From Motilibacter peucedani (GTDB taxonomy: Bacteria; Actinomycetota; Actinomycetes; Motilibacterales; Motilibacteraceae), in the NCBI RefSeq assembly GCF_003634695.1, contig NZ_RBWV01000010.1:62001-126000 (forward strand): DNA of 64,000 nucleotides, given 5' to 3'. A model generated the notes under the pieces. The model worked only from the letters and a program-made list of their open reading frames with translations, did no database searches and was not told the origin of the DNA. Positions 8,475 to 22,127 of this stretch are shown here, in pieces. The position numbers were made by a program, and so were the translations under genes. Positions within the stretch are counted from its first letter, which is position 1. Every line of letters begins with the position of its first letter.

Positions 8475-11453
8475 GTGGCAAAGGTCCGGGTCTACGAACT
8501 CGCCAAGGAGTTCGGGGTCGAGAGCAAGGTCGTCCTGGCCAAGCTCCAGGAGATGGGCGAGTTCGTCCGGTCGGCGTCGTCGACCGTCGAGGCTCCTGTC
8601 ATCCGCAAGCTGAAGTCCGAGTTCCCCGGCGGCGCCGGTGGCGCCGCCCCCGCGGCAGGGAGCGCCTCCGACGGCGCGCCGCGCCCCGCCGCCCCCCGTC
8701 CGTCCGGCCCCACGCCGGGCCCGACCCCGGCTCCCGGCCAGGCTCCCGCGCCGACCCCGGGTCCGCGCCCGGCTGCCGCGGCCGCCGCGCCGGCGCCGGC
8801 CGGTCCGCGTCCTGGTCCCGCCCAGCCGAGCGCCCCTGCGGCTCCGGCGGCTCCGCTGGCTCCCGCTGCCGGCCCGCAGGGTCCGCGTCCCGGTTCGGCC
8901 GCCGCGCCGGCCGCTCCCGCGGCCCCGGCCCGTCCGGGCGCTCCGCGCCCGGGTGCGCCGTCGGCACCGGTGGCCCCCGCGGCCTCGGCGGACGCCCCGG
9001 CCGCGTCCCGCCCGGCGCCCGCCGCCGGTGCGCCTCGGCCCGGTGCCCCGCGTCCCGGCGCTGCCGGTCCGCGTCCGGGCAACAACCCGTTCAGCGCCGG
9101 TGGCAGCACCGGCATGCAGCGCCCCGGCGGTCCCCGCCCGGGCAACAACCCGTTCACCGCGGGCGGCAACAGCGGCATGGGGCGCCCCGGCGCCCCCGCC
9201 GCCGGTCCTGCCGGCCCGCGCCCGGGTGCTCCCGGCCCGCGGCCGGGCGGCACCGCCGGTCCGGGCGGTCCCCGCCCGAACCCCGGCATGATGCCTCCGC
9301 GCCCGCAGCAGCGCCCGGCCGGTCCGGGCGGCGTGGGCCGTCCCGGTCCCGGCGGCCGTCCCGGCGGTCCCGGTGCCGGTCGTCCCGGCGCGCCCGGCGG
9401 TGCTGGTCGTCCCGGTGGCGGCGGCTACGCCGGCCGTCCCGGCGGCGGCGGTCCCGGTGCCGGTGGTCCCGGCGGCGGTGGCGGCGGCTTCGCCGGCCGT
9501 CCCGGCGGCGGCGGCGGCCCGCGCGGCCGCGGCGGCACAGCGGGTGCCTTCGGCCGTCCCGGCGGCAAGCCGGCGCGCGGTCGCAAGAGCAAGAAGCAGC
9601 GGCGTCAAGAGTTCGACAACATGCAGGCGCCCTCGATCGGCGGCGTGTCCGTCCCCCAGGGCGACGGCACGACACCGGTGCGCCTGCGCCGCGGCTCCTC
9701 GCTGACCGACTTCGCCGAGAAGATCGGCGCCAACCCGGCGTCGCTGGTGACGGTGCTGTTCCGCCTCGGCGAGATGGCCACCGCGACCCAGTCGCTCGAC
9801 GAGGACACGTTCCGCCTGCTCGGCTCCGAGCTCGGCTTCGACGTGCAGGTCGTCTCCCCGGAGGACGAGGACCGCGAGCTGCTCGAGTCCTTCGACATCG
9901 GCGGCGAGTTCGAGGACGACGAGGCCGACCTGGCCCCGCGTCCCCCGGTCGTCACGGTCATGGGCCACGTCGACCACGGCAAGACCCGCCTGCTCGACGC
10001 GATCCGCAAGACCAACGTGCAGGCCCGCGAGGCCGGCGGCATCACCCAGCACGTCGGCGCCTACCAGGTGTCGCACGAGCACGAGGGCGTCGTCCGCGAC
10101 ATCACCTTCATCGACACCCCGGGCCACGAGACCTTCACGGCCATGCGCGCCCGCGGTGCCAAGACGACCGACATCGTCATCCTGGTGGTGGCGGCCGACG
10201 ACGGCGTGATGCCTCAGACCATCGAGGCGCTCAACCACGCCCAGGCGGCCGACGTCCCGATCGTGGTCGCGGTCAACAAGATCGACAAGCCGGGTGCGGA
10301 CCCGACCAAGGCCCGCGGCCAGCTCACCGAGTACGGCCTGGTGGCCGAGGAGTACGGCGGCGACACCATGTTCGTCGACGTGTCGGCGCTCTCGGGCATC
10401 GGCATCGACGACCTGCTCGAAGCCGTCCTGCTCACCGCCGACGCCTCGCTCGAGCTGGTGGCCAACCCGACGGCCGACGCCCGCGGCACCGCGATCGAGG
10501 CCCGCCTCGACCGCGGTCGCGGCCCGGTGGCGACGGTCCTCGTCCAGCGCGGCACCCTGCGCGTCGGCGACTCGATCGTCTGCGGCGACGCGTTCGGCCG
10601 CGTCCGCGCCCTGCTCGACGAGAACGGCGACCCGATCGAGTTCGCCGGCCCGTCGCGCCCGGCGCAGGTGCTCGGTCTGACCTCGGTGCCGGGGGCCGGT
10701 GACACCTTCCTCGTGGCGCCGGAGGACCGGATCGCCCGGCAGATCGCCGAGCGCCGGCAGGCCGCCGAGCGCAACGCCCAGCTGGCCAAGTCGCGCAAGC
10801 GGGTCAGCCTCGAGGACTTCCTCGAGCGCAGCAAGGTCGAGACGCTCAACCTCATCCTCAAGGGCGACGTGTCCGGCTCGGTCGAGGCCCTGGAGGACGC
10901 GCTCCTCCAGCTCGACGTGGGCGAGGAGGTCGACCTGCGCATCATCGACCGCGGCGTGGGTGCGATCACCGAGAACAACGTCATGCTGGCCGTGGCGTCC
11001 GACGCGGTGATCATCGGCTTCAACGTCCGGCCCGAGGGCAAGGCGCGCGAGCTGGCCGAGCGCGAGGGCGTCGACGTGCGCTACTACTCGGTCATCTACC
11101 AGGCGATCGACGAGGTCGAGGCAGCGCTCAAGGGCCTGCTCAAGCCGGAGTACGAAGAGGTGCAGCTGGGCACGGCGGAGATCCGCGAGGTCTACCGCTC
11201 GAGCAAGTTCGGCAACATCGCCGGCTGCCTGGTGCGCAGCGGGGAGATCCGCCGCAACTCCAAGGCGCGCCTCATCCGCGACGGCGTGGTCGTGGGCGAC
11301 AACCTCTCGATCGGCTCGCTGCGCCGCTTCAAGGACGACGCGACCGAGGTTCGCGAGGGCTTCGAGTGCGGTATCGGTCTGGGGTCGTTCAACGACATCA
11401 AGGTCGACGACGTGATCGAGACCTTCGAGATGCGCGAGAAGCCTCGCGTCTGA
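8475..11453 (+). CDS. infB: translation initiation factor IF-2
   Basis: IF-2 is the GTPase that brings initiator tRNA to the 30S subunit and promotes subunit joining. The 992-residue protein begins with the IF2 N-domain ('[31 protein letters not shown]'). A long low-complexity segment rich in Pro, Ala, Gly and Arg follows (about residues 50-370), then a basic [13 protein letters not shown] stretch. The GTP-binding domain has G1 GHVDHGKT (497-504), G3 DTPGHE and G4 NKID. Domains II-IV follow, ending in '[19 protein letters not shown]'. The GTG start has an AAGGAGAG ribosome site. The length is typical for actinobacteria. Confidence 0.98.
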   Translation: MAKVRVYELAKEFGVESKVVLAKLQEMGEFVRSASSTVEAPVIRKLKSEFPGGAGGAAPAAGSASDGAPRPAAPRPSGPTPGPTPAPGQAPAPTPGPRPAAAAAAPAPAGPRPGPAQPSAPAAPAAPLAPAAGPQGPRPGSAAAPAAPAAPARPGAPRPGAPSAPVAPAASADAPAASRPAPAAGAPRPGAPRPGAAGPRPGNNPFSAGGSTGMQRPGGPRPGNNPFTAGGNSGMGRPGAPAAGPAGPRPGAPGPRPGGTAGPGGPRPNPGMMPPRPQQRPAGPGGVGRPGPGGRPGGPGAGRPGAPGGAGRPGGGGYAGRPGGGGPGAGGPGGGGGGFAGRPGGGGGPRGRGGTAGAFGRPGGKPARGRKSKKQRRQEFDNMQAPSIGGVSVPQGDGTTPVRLRRGSSLTDFAEKIGANPASLVTVLFRLGEMATATQSLDEDTFRLLGSELGFDVQVVSPEDEDRELLESFDIGGEFEDDEADLAPRPPVVTVMGHVDHGKTRLLDAIRKTNVQAREAGGITQHVGAYQVSHEHEGVVRDITFIDTPGHETFTAMRARGAKTTDIVILVVAADDGVMPQTIEALNHAQAADVPIVVAVNKIDKPGADPTKARGQLTEYGLVAEEYGGDTMFVDVSALSGIGIDDLLEAVLLTADASLELVANPTADARGTAIEARLDRGRGPVATVLVQRGTLRVGDSIVCGDAFGRVRALLDENGDPIEFAGPSRPAQVLGLTSVPGAGDTFLVAPEDRIARQIAERRQAAERNAQLAKSRKRVSLEDFLERSKVETLNLILKGDVSGSVEALEDALLQLDVGEEVDLRIIDRGVGAITENNVMLAVASDAVIIGFNVRPEGKARELAEREGVDVRYYSVIYQAIDEVEAALKGLLKPEYEEVQLGTAEIREVYRSSKFGNIAGCLVRSGEIRRNSKARLIRDGVVVGDNLSIGSLRRFKDDATEVREGFECGIGLGSFNDIKVDDVIETFEMREKPRV
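8860..9540 (+). repeat. repetitive Pro/Gly/Arg-rich coding segment of infB
   Basis: The IF-2 linker repeats short units such as RPGNNPF (twice, followed by similar GGxxGM segments) and many GRPGGGG-type blocks. The DNA is very GC-rich and internally repetitive, so copy number may vary between strains and the region may be prone to sequencing or assembly error. Confidence 0.7.
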
Positions 11454-11490
11454 CCGAGGGTCCTGTTCCACCCGCGTCCCGACGCTCGGT

Positions 11491-11521
11491 CCCGACCTCC
11501 CGCTCCGGCGGGCGGGTCGGG
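11491..11521 (+). terminator. strong GC hairpin after infB (terminator or attenuator)
   Basis: CCCGACC (11491-11497) pairs with GGTCGGG (11515-11521), and CCCGC (11499-11503) pairs with GCGGG (11508-11512) around a 4-base loop. It starts 38 bases after the infB stop and has no T-tract, as is usual in high-GC actinobacteria. It may lower read-through into ylxP-rbfA. Confidence 0.5.
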
Positions 11522-11575
11522 GCCGGGCGTCCGGCGTCGCGGCCCGCACGCGGCAGCTGACGAGGAGGGCTCGGC

Positions 11576-11911
11576 ATGTACGTCGGCGCCCTCGAGCTCG
11601 ACCTGCTGCTCGGCGACGTGCACTCGCTCAAGCAGAAGCGCTCGCTGGTCCGCCCGGTGCTCGCCGAGCTCGTACGCCGCTTCGCCGTCTCCGCGGCTGA
11701 GGTGGGCGACCACGACCTCCACCGCCGCGCGCTGATCGGTGTCGCGGTCGCCGGTGCCGACGCCCGGCACGTCAGCGAGGTGCTCGACTCGTGCGAGCGG
11801 CTCGTGGCCGCTCGCCCCGAGCTCGACCTGCTCTCCGCCCGTCGGCGGCTGATGGGCCCCGACGACGACTACCCCGCCACCTCCAGCGAAGGGAGCACCA
11901 GCCATGGCTGA
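11576..11911 (+). CDS. YlxP-like DUF503 protein
   Basis: This small conserved protein of the infB-rbfA region has no firmly known role. The 111 residues contain the DUF503 features 'MYVGALELDLLLGDVHSLKQKRSLVRPVLAELVRRFAVSAAEVG', 'ALIGVAVAGADARHVSEVLDSCERLV' and 'ELDLLSARRRLMG'. The ATG has a GAGGAGGGCT ribosome site. Its last codons overlap the rbfA start by 8 bases (11904-11911), so rbfA is translationally coupled to it. A link to ribosome assembly is inferred only from position. Confidence 0.88.
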   Translation: MYVGALELDLLLGDVHSLKQKRSLVRPVLAELVRRFAVSAAEVGDHDLHRRALIGVAVAGADARHVSEVLDSCERLVAARPELDLLSARRRLMGPDDDYPATSSEGSTSHG

Positions 11912-12344
11912 TGCTGCACGGGCTCGCAAGCTCGCCGACCGGATCCGCGTCATCGTCGCGGAGATGCTGGAGACCAAGGTGAAGGACCCCCGCCTCGGGT
12001 TCGTCACGGTCACCGACGTACGCGTCACCAACGACCTCCAGCAGGCCACCGTCTACTACACCGTCCTCGGCGACGACTCCGAGCGCACCTCCACCGCGCT
12101 GGCGCTGGAGAGCGCGAAGGGCGTGCTGCGCAGCGAGGTCGGGAGGCAGACCGGCGTACGCTTCACGCCCTCCCTCGCCTTCAGCGCCGACGTCGTGCCC
12201 GAGACCGCCAAGCACATCGAGGACCTGCTCGCGGCCGCCGCGGCGGCCGACGCCGAGGTGTCCCGGGTCGCCGCCGGCGCGACCTACGCGGCCGGGCCGG
12301 ACGCCTACCGCACCAAGGACGACGACACCGACCCGGCGGAGTGA
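11904..12344 (+). CDS. rbfA: ribosome-binding factor A
   Basis: RbfA binds the 30S subunit and helps 16S rRNA 5'-end maturation. The 146-residue protein is a KH-like fold with the family motifs 'ARKLADRIRVIVAEMLETKVKDPRLGFVTVTDVRVTNDLQQATVYY' and 'GVRFTPSLAFSADVVPETAKHIEDLL'. The C-terminal 30 residues are a variable Ala/Asp-rich tail. The gene overlaps ylxP by 8 bases at its start and the nrnA-like gene by 4 bases (GTGA) at its end. Confidence 0.96.
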   Translation: MADAARARKLADRIRVIVAEMLETKVKDPRLGFVTVTDVRVTNDLQQATVYYTVLGDDSERTSTALALESAKGVLRSEVGRQTGVRFTPSLAFSADVVPETAKHIEDLLAAAAAADAEVSRVAAGATYAAGPDAYRTKDDDTDPAE

Positions 12345-13375
12345 GCGCCGCCGGGACCGCCGCGACGCTCGACGCGGCGCTCGACGACGTCGCGGCACTG
12401 CTCCTGCACCCAGCGGGTCCGGTCGTGCTGGCCGCCCACGTCGCGCCCGACGGCGACGCCCTGGGCTCCAGCCTGGCGGTGGCGCACGCGCTGCGCAGCC
12501 TCGACATCGAGGCGGTGGTGTCGTGGGGCGAGGAGCCCTTCGCCGTGCCGCGCTCGCTGCGGGTGCTGCCCGGGTGGGACGCCGAGTTCGTCGTGCCGCC
12601 CAGCCGGGTGCCGCGGGCCCCGGGCGTGCTCGCCGCGTTCGACCTGGCCTCCCGCGGGCGGCTCGGCCTTCTCGAGCCGCTGCTCGACACCGCCCAGGCG
12701 GTCACCGCGCTCGACCACCATGCCTCGCACGTGCCCTTCGCGCAGGTCACGGCCCTCGACCCGAGCGCACCGGCGACCGCCGTGCTCGCCGCGGCCCTCG
12801 TCGACCGGCTCGCGGTGCCCCTCGACCCGACCATCGCCGGGTGCCTGTGGGTCGGGCTGGTGACCGACACCGGCTCCTTCCGCCACCCGAGCACCACTCC
12901 GGCCTCGCTGCGGCTGGCCGCCCGGCTCGTCGAGGCGGGCGCCGAGGCTGCCGCGCTGAGCCGGGCCGTGCTGGACGACGTGCCCGTCGCGTTCCTGCCC
13001 GTGCTGGGTGCGGCGCTGTGCCGCGCGCGAATCGCGCCGGGCGCTCTGGACGGGCACGGGCTGGTCACCACGTGGGTGCCGGCCGTCGAGCGCCGCGCGG
13101 CGGGGCTCGCGGTCGAGGACCTGGCACCCGTGGTCGACGCGGTGCGCCGGGCTGCCGAGATCGACACCGCCGGCGTGCTGCTCGAGGACGACGCGGGGGC
13201 CTGGCGGCTCTCGCTGCGCTCCAAGGGCGCGGTCGACGTCTCGGCGGTCGCTGTCGCGCTCGGGGGCGGCGGCCACCGGATGGCGGCCGGCGCGACGCTG
13301 CCCGGGTCGCTCGAGCAGGCGCTCGAGGCCGTGCTCGACGCGCTCGCCGGCGTGCCGACCGACGAGGTCGCGTGA
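12341..13375 (+). CDS. nrnA: DHH/DHHA1 phosphoesterase, NrnA-like (nanoRNase / pAp phosphatase)
   Basis: NrnA-type enzymes degrade very short oligoribonucleotides and dephosphorylate pAp, and some actinobacterial homologues also hydrolyse linear or cyclic dinucleotides. The 344 residues show DHH motif I 'HVAPDGDALGSSLAVAHAL', the signature 'LDHHASHVPF', 'VGLVTDTGSFRHPSTTP' and the DHHA1 motif GGGGHRMAAGA near the C-terminus. All metal-binding Asp/His positions appear intact. It starts at a GTG overlapping the rbfA stop and ends overlapping the truB GTG. Which substrate dominates cannot be told from sequence. Confidence 0.92.
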   Translation: MSAAGTAATLDAALDDVAALLLHPAGPVVLAAHVAPDGDALGSSLAVAHALRSLDIEAVVSWGEEPFAVPRSLRVLPGWDAEFVVPPSRVPRAPGVLAAFDLASRGRLGLLEPLLDTAQAVTALDHHASHVPFAQVTALDPSAPATAVLAAALVDRLAVPLDPTIAGCLWVGLVTDTGSFRHPSTTPASLRLAARLVEAGAEAAALSRAVLDDVPVAFLPVLGAALCRARIAPGALDGHGLVTTWVPAVERRAAGLAVEDLAPVVDAVRRAAEIDTAGVLLEDDAGAWRLSLRSKGAVDVSAVAVALGGGGHRMAAGATLPGSLEQALEAVLDALAGVPTDEVA

Positions 13376-14256
13376 GCGAGGCTCCCGAGGGCCTGGTGGT
13401 GGTCGACAAGCCGGCCGGCTTGACCTCCCACGACGTCGTGTCGCGGCTGCGGAGGATCGCCCGCACCCGCCGCGTCGGGCACGCCGGCACGCTCGACCCG
13501 ATGGCGACCGGCGTGCTCGTCGTGGGCGTCGGCCGGGCGACCCGCCTGCTCGGCCACATCGCGGCGGGCGACAAGGCCTACAGCGCGACGATCCGCCTCG
13601 GGGAGTCGACCACCACCGACGACGCCGAGGGTGAGCTGGTGTCCTCGGCCGACGCGTCGGGGGTGTCGCTGGACGACGCGCGGGCCGCCGCCGCGCCCCT
13701 GACGGGCGAGATCTCGCAGGTGCCGTCGTCGGTCAGCGCGATCAAGGTCAACGGCGAGCGGGCCTACAAGCGCGTCCGCGACGGCGAGGCGGTCGAGCTC
13801 GCAGCACGCCCGGTGGTCGTCTCCCGCTTCGCTCTCGACGACCCGGTCGCCGACGGTACCCGGCTCGACCTGCGCGCAGAGGTGGTCTGCTCGAGCGGCA
13901 CCTACGTGCGCGCGCTCGCCCGTGACCTCGGCGCGTCGCTGGGGGTGGGTGGGCACCTGACGGCGCTGCGGCGTACGCGCGTCGGCCCGTGGACGCTCGC
14001 CGACGCGCGCACGCTCGAGCAGCTCGAGGACGAGCTGGTGGTGCTGCCGCTGCCGGCGGCGGCCGGGCGTGCCTTCCCGCGCCGCGACGTCGACGCCGAG
14101 CAGGCCCGGCTCGTCGGCTACGGCGTCGCGCTGCCGGCCGTCGGGCTGGGGCCCGGCCCGGTCGGGGTCTACGGTCCGGGCGGCGAGCTGCTCGCGCTGG
14201 TCGAGGAGGTCGACGGGCGCGCCAAGCCCTTCGCCACCTTCGTCGCTGCGGGCTGA
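13372..14256 (+). CDS. truB: tRNA pseudouridine-55 synthase TruB
   Basis: TruB converts U55 of the T loop of tRNAs to pseudouridine. The 294-residue protein has 'GLVVVDKPAGLTSHDVVSRLRR', the catalytic block GHAGTLDPMATGVL (Asp42), 'VPSSVSAIKVNGERAYKR' and 'CSSGTYVRALARDLG', with a C-terminal PUA-like region. The start is the GTG at 13372, overlapping the nrnA stop. In related genomes ribF usually follows. Here the last 88 bases overlap the 3' end of a convergent HxlR-family gene and ribF lies 11 kb away. Confidence 0.97.
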   Translation: MSEAPEGLVVVDKPAGLTSHDVVSRLRRIARTRRVGHAGTLDPMATGVLVVGVGRATRLLGHIAAGDKAYSATIRLGESTTTDDAEGELVSSADASGVSLDDARAAAAPLTGEISQVPSSVSAIKVNGERAYKRVRDGEAVELAARPVVVSRFALDDPVADGTRLDLRAEVVCSSGTYVRALARDLGASLGVGGHLTALRRTRVGPWTLADARTLEQLEDELVVLPLPAAAGRAFPRRDVDAEQARLVGYGVALPAVGLGPGPVGVYGPGGELLALVEEVDGRAKPFATFVAAG

Positions 14257-14723
14257 GCGCGGCGTCCCGGCCAGTCGGCGGGAGGCGAACGGCGGACGAA
14301 CTCCACCTCGGGCGCCGGGTGCGCAGCACACGCGTCGTCGGCGAAGGCGACGTGCACCGGTACGCCGTCGCGGGTCACCGCCCGCGCGACCGGCCCGCCC
14401 TCGATCGGCAGGTGCCGGTCGCCCCACTCCTGCAGCGCGCCGAGCACCAGCCGCAGCTCCTCGCCCGCGGGCGTGAGGTGGTAGCTCTCGCGCAGCCGCG
14501 CGCCGGCCTCCTGGTAGGGGCGCTTCTCCAGCACACCGGCGCGGACGAGTGTCGCCAGCCGGTCGGAGAGCACGTCGGCGGCGACGCCGAGCGCGTCGCG
14601 GAACTCGGAGAAGCGCGTCGCGCCCGACACCGCCTCGCGGAGCACCAGCAGCGTCCATCGCTCGCCGACCACCTGGAGGCTGCGCTCGATGGGGCAGAAC
14701 GGGACTCCTGGGCTCGACCGCAT
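14169..14723 (-). CDS. HxlR-family winged-helix regulator
   Basis: This is a transcription regulator of the HxlR type. The winged-helix core is clear: 'PFCPIERSLQVVGERWTLLVLREAVSGATRFSEFRDALGVAADVLSDRLATLVRAGVLEKRPY' then 'YHLTPAGEELRLVLGALQEWGDRHL'. A Cys near the N-terminus, the sensing residue in redox-responsive members, is present. At 184 residues it is longer than most. The extra C-terminal part is encoded antisense to the end of truB (14169-14256). It faces the SDR gene across 111 bases containing a 19-base dyad, so it probably controls that gene and itself. The inducer is unknown. Confidence 0.88.
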   Translation of the reverse strand: MRSSPGVPFCPIERSLQVVGERWTLLVLREAVSGATRFSEFRDALGVAADVLSDRLATLVRAGVLEKRPYQEAGARLRESYHLTPAGEELRLVLGALQEWGDRHLPIEGGPVARAVTRDGVPVHVAFADDACAAHPAPEVEFVRRSPPADWPGRRAQPAATKVAKGLARPSTSSTSASSSPPGP

Positions 14724-14795
14724 GCCGCCCAGTCTGCCTCGCCCGCCGGATCCGACCCCAGCCTTGCTGAGTAGGAACAACCAACCCAGATGGGC

Positions 14796-14814
14796 GGTTG
14801 CCGGTGGGGCAACC
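14796..14814. promoter_or_regulatory. dyad in the HxlR/SDR divergent intergenic region
   Basis: GGTTGCC-N5-GGCAACC is a perfect 7+5+7 inverted repeat located 20 bases upstream of the SDR start and between the two divergent genes. A nearby CAACC box (14779-14783) could pair with the left arm instead. Size and place fit an HxlR-family operator. Binding is inferred. Confidence 0.55.
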
Positions 14815-14834
14815 ACAACTCCTCGGAGGACCTC

Positions 14835-15539
14835 ATGCAGATCGCCGGCTCGACCGCCCTCGTCACGGGCGCCAACCGCGGCATCGGTCGCCACTTCGCG
14901 CTCCAGCTCCTCGAGCGCGGGGCCACCGTCTACGCCACCGCCCGCAACCCCGAGACTGTGGACGTCCCGGGTGCCACGGTGCTGGCCCTGGACATCACCG
15001 ATCCGGACTCGGTGCTCGCCGCGGCGACCGCGGCGCAGGACGTCGACCTGCTGGTCAACAACGCGGGCATCTCGACCGGCGCGCAGCTCGTGGGCGGCGA
15101 TCTCGCGGAGGTGCGCCGTGAGATGGAGACGCACTACTTCGGGACGCTGTCGGTCGTGCGCGCCTTCGCGCCGGTGCTCGCCCGCAACGGGGGAGGTGCC
15201 GTCCTCAACGTCCTCTCGGCGCTGTCGTGGGTCTCGTTCCCGACCACCGGCGCCTACTCCGCGGCGAAGGCGGCCGAGTGGGCGCTCACCAACGGCGTAC
15301 GCCTGGAGCTCGCCGAGCAGGGCACCCTCGTCAGCGCGCTGCACCTCGGCTACACCGACACCGACATGACCGCCGGCGTGGACGCGCCCAAGAACGACCC
15401 GGCCGACGTCGTGCGCGTCGCGCTCGACGCCGTCGAGGCCGGCGAGGTGGAGATCCTGGCCGACGAGACGAGCCGGTCGGTCAAGGGCGCGCTCGGAGCC
15501 CACGTCTCCGCGCTCTACCCGCAGCTCGCCGCGAGCTGA
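14835..15539 (+). CDS. short-chain dehydrogenase/reductase (SDR)
   Basis: This is an NAD(P)-dependent oxidoreductase of unknown substrate. The 234 residues have the nucleotide-binding TGANRGIG motif, the structural NNAG, and the catalytic YSAAK (Tyr/Lys) preceded by a Ser-rich strand. 'MEIL' and 'ADETSRSVKGALG' near the end resemble classical SDRs often induced with HxlR or TetR regulators. The ATG at 14835 has a GGAGGA ribosome site 5 bases upstream. An earlier in-frame ATG lies within the dyad region and is less likely. The gene is divergent from the HxlR gene and ends 6 bases before the convergent GyrI-like gene. Confidence 0.92.
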   Translation: MQIAGSTALVTGANRGIGRHFALQLLERGATVYATARNPETVDVPGATVLALDITDPDSVLAAATAAQDVDLLVNNAGISTGAQLVGGDLAEVRREMETHYFGTLSVVRAFAPVLARNGGGAVLNVLSALSWVSFPTTGAYSAAKAAEWALTNGVRLELAEQGTLVSALHLGYTDTDMTAGVDAPKNDPADVVRVALDAVEAGEVEILADETSRSVKGALGAHVSALYPQLAAS

Positions 15540-15545
15540 ACCCCC

Positions 15546-16046
15546 TCAGCGCACGCCCCAGCCGACGTCGAAGACCTCGTCGTCTGGTCGGGCAGCGTTG
15601 AAGTCGGTCCAGTAGGTCTCGCAGGGCGGGCCGTCGAGCTCCAGGCCGGACCCGGCGGCCCACCGCTGCAGCGTCGCGTAGACCTCGCCGAGGCGGCCGT
15701 CGTCGACGGTCCGCCGGGTCACCCGCACGAACGCCTCGGAGCGGGCCGGCACGACGGCGAGCCCGTCGCCCGGCGAGTCCGGCGCCACCGGGGAGCAGAC
15801 CTCTACCTCGGCCGGTCCCTCGTGCGGGTCTCCGCGGTAGACGACCACGAAGACGGGCTCCGGCGCGAGGGAGCCGCGCTCGAGGTAGGGCCAGGCACGG
15901 GTGTCCAGGGGCCTGTGCTGCTGCGCCTGTGCCCACACCCGGGCCATGGCCCCGGGCAGCCACTCCTCCAGCTGCGCCTGGTCGACCGCGCGGCGCTCGA
16001 CCACCGCGACCTGCTCCGGCACCGCCCTGCGTCGCACCTCGAACAT
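15546..16046 (-). CDS. GyrI-like small-molecule-binding domain protein
   Basis: The 166-residue single-domain protein has the GyrI/AraC-effector-binding pattern: 'FEVRRRAVPEQVAVVERRAVDQAQLEEWLPGAMARVWA', 'PVFVVVYRGDP', 'EVEVCSPVAP', 'VVPARSEAFVRVTRR' and the terminal 'CETYWTDFNAARPDDEVFDVGWGV'. Such domains bind hydrophobic or cationic ligands either alone or fused to DNA-binding domains. No DNA-binding part is present here. It lies downstream of the galactoside operon and its terminator hairpin and converges with the SDR gene. Ligand and role are unknown. Confidence 0.8.
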   Translation of the reverse strand: MFEVRRRAVPEQVAVVERRAVDQAQLEEWLPGAMARVWAQAQQHRPLDTRAWPYLERGSLAPEPVFVVVYRGDPHEGPAEVEVCSPVAPDSPGDGLAVVPARSEAFVRVTRRTVDDGRLGEVYATLQRWAAGSGLELDGPPCETYWTDFNAARPDDEVFDVGWGVR

Positions 16047-16122
16047 CGGGCCCCCTGAGGTCTCGTCGTCCTCCGAGGTGACGAGCCAGGGCGCGGGAAC
16101 TCATCGCCCTGCCGCCCGGTCA

Positions 16123-16158
16123 CCCCGCCCGGCCGCGGATGATCGCGAGGGGGCGGGG
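16123..16158 (-). terminator. hairpin after the galactoside operon
   Basis: CCCCGCCC (16123-16130) can pair with GGGCGGGG (16151-16158) around a 20-base loop. On the minus strand it begins 7 bases after the beta-galactosidase stop, so it is the likely operon terminator, without a T-tract. Confidence 0.5.
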
Positions 16159-16164
16159 CGGGCG

Positions 16165-21176
<5,012 letters not shown>

Positions 21177-21191
21177 GCAGGTGTGTCTCTC

Positions 21192-22127
21192 TCAGCCCTT
21201 GGTGGCGCCGACCGTGAGGCCGCCGATGAATTGGCGCTGCAGCGCGAAGTACACGATCAGCGTGGGGATGGCCGTCAGCAGCGAGGCTGCGGCGATGAGG
21301 TTGTTGTTGGTGAAGTACTGGCCGTGGAGGTTGGCCAGCGCCGACGTGATGGGCTTCTTGTCACCGCTCTGCACGAGGACGGTGGCCCAGAAGAAGTCGT
21401 TGTAGATCCAGGTGAACTCCAACGTGGCGAGGGCCGCGAACGGCGCACGGCACAGCGGGAGCACGATCTGGTAGTACTGCCGCCACACCGACGCCCCGTC
21501 GACCAGGGCGGCCTCGGTCAGCTCGTGCGGCAGCGTCTTCATGTAGTTGCTGAGGACGAAGGTGCAGAAGCCGATCTGGAAGGCCACGTGGATGAGGATG
21601 AGGCCCCAGTAGGAGTCGTAGAGCGTCCCCGAGTCGCTCATCCACCCCGGCAGCGGCACCTTGATGTAGAGCCGGTAGAGCGGGGTGATGAGCACCTGCT
21701 GCGGCAGCAGGTTGCCGGCCGTGAAGATCATGAGCAGCAGCAGGTTGCCCTTGAAGTTGAAGCGTGACAGGCCGAACGCGACCATCGAGGACAGGATCAG
21801 GATCAGCACGAGCGAGGGTGCCGTGACGATCAGCGTGTTGACGAAGTAGTGCGGGAAGTCCGCCTGCGTCCACGCGTCGGTGAAGTTCTTGAAGTTGTAG
21901 TGGCCGCCGAGCGAGAAGTAGCCGCGCGCGTTGCCCGCCGTGTCCTGGTAGGGGCGCAGGGCGGTGTAGACCGCGTAGAGCAGCGGGAACAGCCACACGA
22001 GCGAGGTGACGGCGAGGAAGACCTGCAGCACGACCCGGGCAGGGCGCAGGGGCGCCTTGCCCTCCCTGCGCTCAGCGGACGACCCGCGCGTGCGCGCCGG
22101 GGTCTCGACGCCGATGGAGGTGCTCAC
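21192..22127 (-). CDS. carbohydrate ABC transporter permease (MalG/GanQ type)
   Basis: This is the second membrane subunit of the galactoside importer, 311 residues. The start is the GTG at 22125-22127, which overlaps the stop of the first permease (GTGA). The sequence has six likely membrane spans, 'GNLLPQQVLITPLYRLYIKVPLP' in the middle, the EAA loop 'EAALVDGASVWRQYYQIVLP', and the C-terminal 'QRQFIGGLTVGATKG' common in this subfamily. It is followed after 15 bases by the alpha-galactosidase gene. The longer open frame upstream of the chosen start lies inside the first permease gene. Confidence 0.92.
   Translation of the reverse strand: MSTSIGVETPARTRGSSAERREGKAPLRPARVVLQVFLAVTSLVWLFPLLYAVYTALRPYQDTAGNARGYFSLGGHYNFKNFTDAWTQADFPHYFVNTLIVTAPSLVLILILSSMVAFGLSRFNFKGNLLLLMIFTAGNLLPQQVLITPLYRLYIKVPLPGWMSDSGTLYDSYWGLILIHVAFQIGFCTFVLSNYMKTLPHELTEAALVDGASVWRQYYQIVLPLCRAPFAALATLEFTWIYNDFFWATVLVQSGDKKPITSALANLHGQYFTNNNLIAAASLLTAIPTLIVYFALQRQFIGGLTVGATKG

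Noticed and set aside
8364-11549. A 1061-codon open frame antisense to infB
   Set aside because: It is a shadow of the GC-rich infB gene. Its composition is repetitive Ala/Gly/Arg/Val/Leu with no family signature, and the sense frame is unmistakably IF-2.
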